The translations under genes were made by a program, and so were the position numbers. From Bacteroidota bacterium (GTDB taxonomy: Bacteria > Bacteroidota > Rhodothermia > Balneolales > HLUCCA01), in the NCBI GenBank assembly GCA_003448835.1, contig DLXM01000366.1, forward strand, positions 1 to 8,427: 8,427 nucleotides of DNA, read 5' to 3'. A model generated the notes under the pieces. That model was not told the origin of the DNA and did not search any database. It saw nothing but the letters and a program-made list of their open reading frames with translations. This document shows positions 5,799 to 8,427 of this stretch, one piece after another (positions within the stretch are counted from its first letter, which is position 1; every line of letters begins with the position of its first letter).

Positions 5799-6710
5799 AT
5801 GAAGATGACTGTTGAAATAGGAAACATATCCAAGTTATATGGCAGCCAGAAAGCCCTGGACAATATTTCATTTTCGATCAGCAAGGGCGAAATGCTTGGT
5901 CTTCTTGGGCCTAACGGTGCCGGAAAATCGACACTCATGAAAATCATGACCGGCTTTATTCAGGCCAGTTCAGGAACGGTTTTGATTAATGGGAATAAAG
6001 TGCATGTCGACAGCATTGAACTCAAAAAAGATGTTGGATATCTCCCCGAGAACAATCCCCTTTACTCTGATTTATACATTACAGAGTATTTGGATATCGT
6101 TGCCGGCTTTTACAAATTGCACAATCGTCATAAACGGGTGTGGGAAATGATTGGAATTACTGGACTGGAAAATGAAAAACATAAAAAAATAGGGGCATTG
6201 TCGAAGGGCTACCGTCAGAGGGTCGGACTCGCACAGGCACTGATCCACGATCCATCAGTGCTGATTCTCGATGAACCAACTTCAGGACTGGACCCCAATC
6301 AGCTGGTACAGATCCGATCACTTATTTCAGAAATCAGCAAGGAAAAGACGGTCGTGTTATCTTCCCACATACTGCAGGAAATTGAGGCCATCTGTAAAAG
6401 AATCGTCATCATAAATCAGGGAAAACTTGTCGCCGACAGTCGAATAGAGGAAATTGGGAATCTCGAAAAAAGAGTTGGCCAAAAAGTATTTGTAAGCTTC
6501 GACAAACAGGTCGTGAACGATAAACTTCTTAGCATTAGTGGCGTAAACGATTGTGAGAGTTCTGCCGGTGGATACCTGCTCTCCTCGAACAGCCCATCAG
6601 ACATACGACCCGAAATATTCAGGTTTGCGGTTAAGAACGACCTTGTCATTCTGGCCATGGTCGAAAAACAGCAAAACCTGGAAGAGGTGTTTCACTCACT
6701 AACTCGCTGA
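5799..6710 (+). CDS. gldA: GldA-type ABC transporter ATP-binding protein (gliding motility)
   Basis: The 303-residue protein is an ABC ATPase with all motifs: Walker A GPNGAGKST (37-45), a Q-loop position carrying PE in YLPENNPLY (81-89), signature LSKGYRQRVG (134-143), Walker B VLILDEP (154-160), D-loop SGLD (162-165) and H-loop histidine H190. The wording IGYLPENNPLY...LYITEYL and LSKGYRQRVGLAQALIHDP closely follows Flavobacterium GldA, which works with the membrane proteins GldF and GldG in an exporter needed for gliding in some species. About 80 C-terminal residues form the extra domain usual in this subgroup, ending LEEVFHSLTR. No gldF or gldG is next to it; metK follows with its own promoter, so gldA appears to stand alone here. 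GldA-like proteins are also found in non-gliding Bacteroidota, so actual motility is not proven. The start is ATG 5799, with a second in-frame ATG two codons later. Confidence 0.88.
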   Translation: MKMTVEIGNISKLYGSQKALDNISFSISKGEMLGLLGPNGAGKSTLMKIMTGFIQASSGTVLINGNKVHVDSIELKKDVGYLPENNPLYSDLYITEYLDIVAGFYKLHNRHKRVWEMIGITGLENEKHKKIGALSKGYRQRVGLAQALIHDPSVLILDEPTSGLDPNQLVQIRSLISEISKEKTVVLSSHILQEIEAICKRIVIINQGKLVADSRIEEIGNLEKRVGQKVFVSFDKQVVNDKLLSISGVNDCESSAGGYLLSSNSPSDIRPEIFRFAVKNDLVILAMVEKQQNLEEVFHSLTR

Positions 6711-6746
6711 TTTTGAAAATGCAAAATTAAATAATCCATTTGACTC

Positions 6747-6777
6747 TTTTTTTGTTTCAAAAAGAAGTGTAACTTTG
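6747..6777 (+). promoter_or_regulatory. Bacteroidota-type promoter of metK
   Basis: The -7 box TAACTTTG (6770-6777) matches TAnnTTTG exactly. Upstream is a T-rich block with TTTG at 6751-6754 (15 bases away, somewhat short) and TTTT at 6747-6750 (19 bases away, the normal distance), which can serve as the -33 element. Transcription is expected to begin about 6782-6785, just before the riboswitch-like fold. Confidence 0.68.
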
Positions 6778-6784
6778 CACCGCT

Positions 6785-6842
6785 ACGTGGAAAAATTTGT
6801 GATTGATTGCAACCACCGAAAAAAAATGCTAAAACAATCGGG
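6785..6842 (+). promoter_or_regulatory. SAM-II-type riboswitch in the metK leader
   Basis: The leader can form an H-type pseudoknot with the SAM-II layout. P1 is GUGG (6787-6790) with CCAC (6813-6816). Loop 1 is A/U-rich and contains AUUUG (6795-6799). The 5' strand of P2 is UGAUUG (6800-6805), pairing over six bases with CAAUCG (6835-6840). Loop 3 is A-rich and ends in GCUAAA (6828-6833) just before the P2 3' strand. The blocks UUGCAACCAC and GCUAAA are the most conserved sequence parts of SAM-II aptamers, which bind S-adenosylmethionine and lower expression of methionine/SAM genes. Position right after the promoter and before metK, which makes SAM, fits feedback control. P1 is shorter than in most examples, and loop 1 is A-rich instead of starting UGAUUU. 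I recognise it from known examples; no covariance search was run. Confidence 0.75.
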
Positions 6843-6895
6843 TTAGTACTTGCTTTTCAATCATTTATCCCGCGTTATAATTATTGTTTAACCTA

Positions 6896-6912
6896 TCCGG
6901 ATTCTAACCGGA
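6896..6912 (+). promoter_or_regulatory. Small hairpin between the riboswitch and the metK start
   Basis: UCCGG (6896-6900), a seven-base loop, and CCGGA (6908-6912) form a 5-bp stem 17 bases before the metK ATG. Its loop and 3' arm (CUAACC, 6904-6909) can alternatively pair with GGUUAG (6841-6846), which directly follows the P2 strand of the riboswitch. This could be the expression platform linking SAM binding to translation initiation. No U-run follows, so it is not an intrinsic terminator. Modest support. Confidence 0.35.
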
Positions 6913-6929
6913 AGAAAAATTTTGGGATA

Positions 6930-8186
6930 ATGAGTTACCTATTTACAAGTGAATCCGTATCTGAAGGTCATCCGGATAAAGTGGCAGACCAAATTTCAGA
7001 TGCATTGCTGGACCATTTTCTGGCATTTGATCCCGACTCAAAAGTCGCTATTGAAACCCTCGTGACAACAGGCCAGGTAGTTGTTGCCGGAGAGGTGAAA
7101 TCGAAAACATATGTTGAAGTACAGGAAGTCGCAAGAAAAGTCATCCAGAAAATAGGCTACACCAAAGCCGAATATCGCTTCGACGCTGACTCCTGCGGGG
7201 TATTGGTGGCCATTCATGAACAGAGCCCCGACATCAACCGTGGTGTGGAGCGAGAGAAAAAACTCGACCAGGGTGCCGGCGACCAGGGAATGATGTTTGG
7301 ATATGCCTGTAAAGACACCGATGATTACATGCCCCTGCCACTTGAGCTTTCGCACCGGATCCTTCTTGAACTGGCTGCCATAAGGCATGAAGGCAAGGAA
7401 ATGCCTTACCTGAGACCTGATTCAAAATCACAGGTAACCATCGAATATAACGACGATCATACACCATCCAAGGTTCATACCATCGTGGTATCAACACAGC
7501 ACGACGAATTTGACCAGGACGAGCCTATGCTACAAAAAATCCGCGAGGATGTCATAAATATTCTGATGCCTAGGGTAATATCAAACCTTCCCGGGAGATT
7601 GCAAAGTCTTTTTGGAACTGACATCAAATACCATGTCAATCCAACCGGAAAATTTGTGATTGGCGGTCCTCACGGTGATACCGGGCTGACCGGACGAAAA
7701 ATCATTGTTGATACATACGGAGGCAAAGGAGCCCATGGTGGTGGTGCATTTTCTGGAAAAGATCCGTCAAAGGTGGACCGTTCAGCAGCTTATGCAGCAC
7801 GCCACATTGCAAAAAACATGGTCGCTGCCGGCATTGCCGATGAAATGCTGGTTCAGTTAGCCTATGCTATCGGCGTTGCCCAGCCCGTTGGAGTGTATGT
7901 CAACACCTATGGAAGAAGTCGTGTAAAGCTATCAGACAGCGAGATCGCCGTAAAAGTTCAAAAACTGTTTGACTTGCGCCCGGCAGCCATCGAAAAGCGT
8001 CTGGAGCTCAGAAAACCAATCTATCTCGAAACAGCGGCATACGGTCATATGGGGCGTACACCGGTAACAAAGACCCAGACTTACAATTCATCATATCACA
8101 AGCCCAAAGAGATGGAATTGAATTTTTTCACCTGGGAAAAACTTGACATGGTGGATGAGATTAAAAAATCATTCAAGATCGTTTAG
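6930..8186 (+). CDS. metK: S-adenosylmethionine synthetase (methionine adenosyltransferase)
   Basis: MetK makes SAM from methionine and ATP, releasing phosphate and diphosphate; it is a cytosolic enzyme, usually a homotetramer. The 418 residues include [19 protein letters not shown] (6-25; H14 and D16 in the ATP/Mg site), the flexible-loop and ATP motif [12 protein letters not shown] (115-126), the loop [19 protein letters not shown] (254-272) and the P-loop-like [19 protein letters not shown] (270-288). All are intact. Length and sequence fit the Bacteroidota type (start [17 protein letters not shown]). The reading frame is open further upstream to a TTG at 6807, but those codons run through the riboswitch fold and have no similarity to MetK, so ATG 6930 is the start. 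There is no strong Shine-Dalgarno site, as is normal in this phylum. It is expressed from its own promoter, probably under SAM feedback through the leader, and ends at a terminator 25 bases downstream. Confidence 0.97.
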   Translation: MSYLFTSESVSEGHPDKVADQISDALLDHFLAFDPDSKVAIETLVTTGQVVVAGEVKSKTYVEVQEVARKVIQKIGYTKAEYRFDADSCGVLVAIHEQSPDINRGVEREKKLDQGAGDQGMMFGYACKDTDDYMPLPLELSHRILLELAAIRHEGKEMPYLRPDSKSQVTIEYNDDHTPSKVHTIVVSTQHDEFDQDEPMLQKIREDVINILMPRVISNLPGRLQSLFGTDIKYHVNPTGKFVIGGPHGDTGLTGRKIIVDTYGGKGAHGGGAFSGKDPSKVDRSAAYAARHIAKNMVAAGIADEMLVQLAYAIGVAQPVGVYVNTYGRSRVKLSDSEIAVKVQKLFDLRPAAIEKRLELRKPIYLETAAYGHMGRTPVTKTQTYNSSYHKPKEMELNFFTWEKLDMVDEIKKSFKIV

Positions 8187-8211
8187 TCTCTGACATTCAA
8201 TATATTTATAT

Positions 8212-8242
8212 AAGGCTGGCTCATTTTGAGCCGGCCTTTTTT
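8212..8242 (+). terminator. Intrinsic terminator after metK
   Basis: AAGGCTGGCTC (8212-8222) pairs with GAGCCGGCCTT (8228-8238) over 11 bp with one G-U, around the loop ATTTT. A run of six T follows (8237-8242), partly within the stem. It lies 25 bases after the metK stop, so it ends this transcript. Confidence 0.85.
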
Positions 8243-8345
8243 AACACATGTCTGTGAAGCTTATCACGGATTTCCAATATAAACTCTCTTCAAAGCTTAA
8301 CCAAGTCCAGACCAACTTCCTACTCTCACGATACTTTTTTCATAG

Positions 8346-8391
8346 TTTTACCATTATTTTGCCATTATGTAATGGTGAAAGAATGGTAAAA
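8346..8391. repeat. 46-bp near-perfect palindrome with TTTTACCATT/AATGGTAAAA arms
   Basis: The left arm TTTTACCATT (8346-8355) mirrors AATGGTAAAA (8382-8391). Inside, CCATTA (8362-8367) mirrors TAATGG (8370-8375) around a TG centre. The intervening bases pair with two G-U wobbles and one mismatch. A further ATGGTAAAA lies at 8405-8413. This could be an operator for a repressor of the next (unseen) gene, a transposon or integration end, or a cruciform site. There is no T-run, so it is not a standard terminator. From 8243 to the window edge no gene is assignable, although a frame opening at 8385 (MVKDCRSYGKTQKGY) stays open to the end. Confidence 0.6.
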
Positions 8392-8427
8392 GACTGCAGA
8401 AGCTATGGTAAAACCCAAAAGGGGTAC

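Noticed and set aside
6807..6929. N-terminal extension of MetK by 41 residues from a TTG
   Set aside because: The extension overlaps the riboswitch fold, has no ribosome site and is not found at the MetK N-terminus; ATG 6930 gives the canonical [17 protein letters not shown].
8385..8427. Start of a gene at the right edge (MVKDCRSYGKTQKGY)
   Set aside because: It begins inside the palindrome, has no ribosome site and is too short to identify.

Overview
The window appears to join two DNA segments of different origin at about position 3440. The right segment (about 3440-8427) is a chromosomal fragment from a member of the Bacteroidota. It carries the long form of IspG, a GldA-type gliding-motility ABC ATPase, a Bacteroidota-like MetK, and promoters with the TAnnTTTG element typical of that phylum. 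The left segment (1 to about 3440) looks like an accessory or defence region from a host that uses sigma70 promoters and strong Shine-Dalgarno sites. The join may be a real recombination event or an assembly chimera; the sequence alone cannot decide.

Left segment, in order: the 5' end of an IS256-family insertion sequence (minus strand, running off the window); a DUF429 gene broken by one in-frame TAA; a convergent two-gene block on the minus strand, with an EVE-HNH modification-dependent endonuclease upstream and an HNH-HIT fusion downstream; a 26-codon remnant of a type I methyltransferase gene (hsdM); then a repeat-rich resolution-site-like region containing a near-consensus sigma70 promoter, which leads into a serine resolvase gene cut off after about 31 codons. 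These pieces are what remains of a mobile, restriction-rich island.

Right segment, in order: on the minus strand, an outer-membrane beta-barrel gene that loses its 3' end at the join and is translationally coupled (TAATG) to the upstream gene ispG; a short divergent promoter region; gldA on the plus strand; then metK with its own Bacteroidota promoter and a 5' leader that folds as a SAM-II-type riboswitch pseudoknot starting almost at the expected transcription start. metK ends at a strong intrinsic terminator. The last 180 bases have no clear gene but hold a 46-bp near-perfect palindrome built on TTTTACCATT/AATGGTAAAA, with a further partial copy at the window edge.

The most interesting items are the SAM-II-like element on metK (apparent feedback control of SAM synthesis), the EVE-HNH plus HNH-HIT pair as a candidate defence module, and the two-source junction itself. 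No tRNA, rRNA or CRISPR array was seen.
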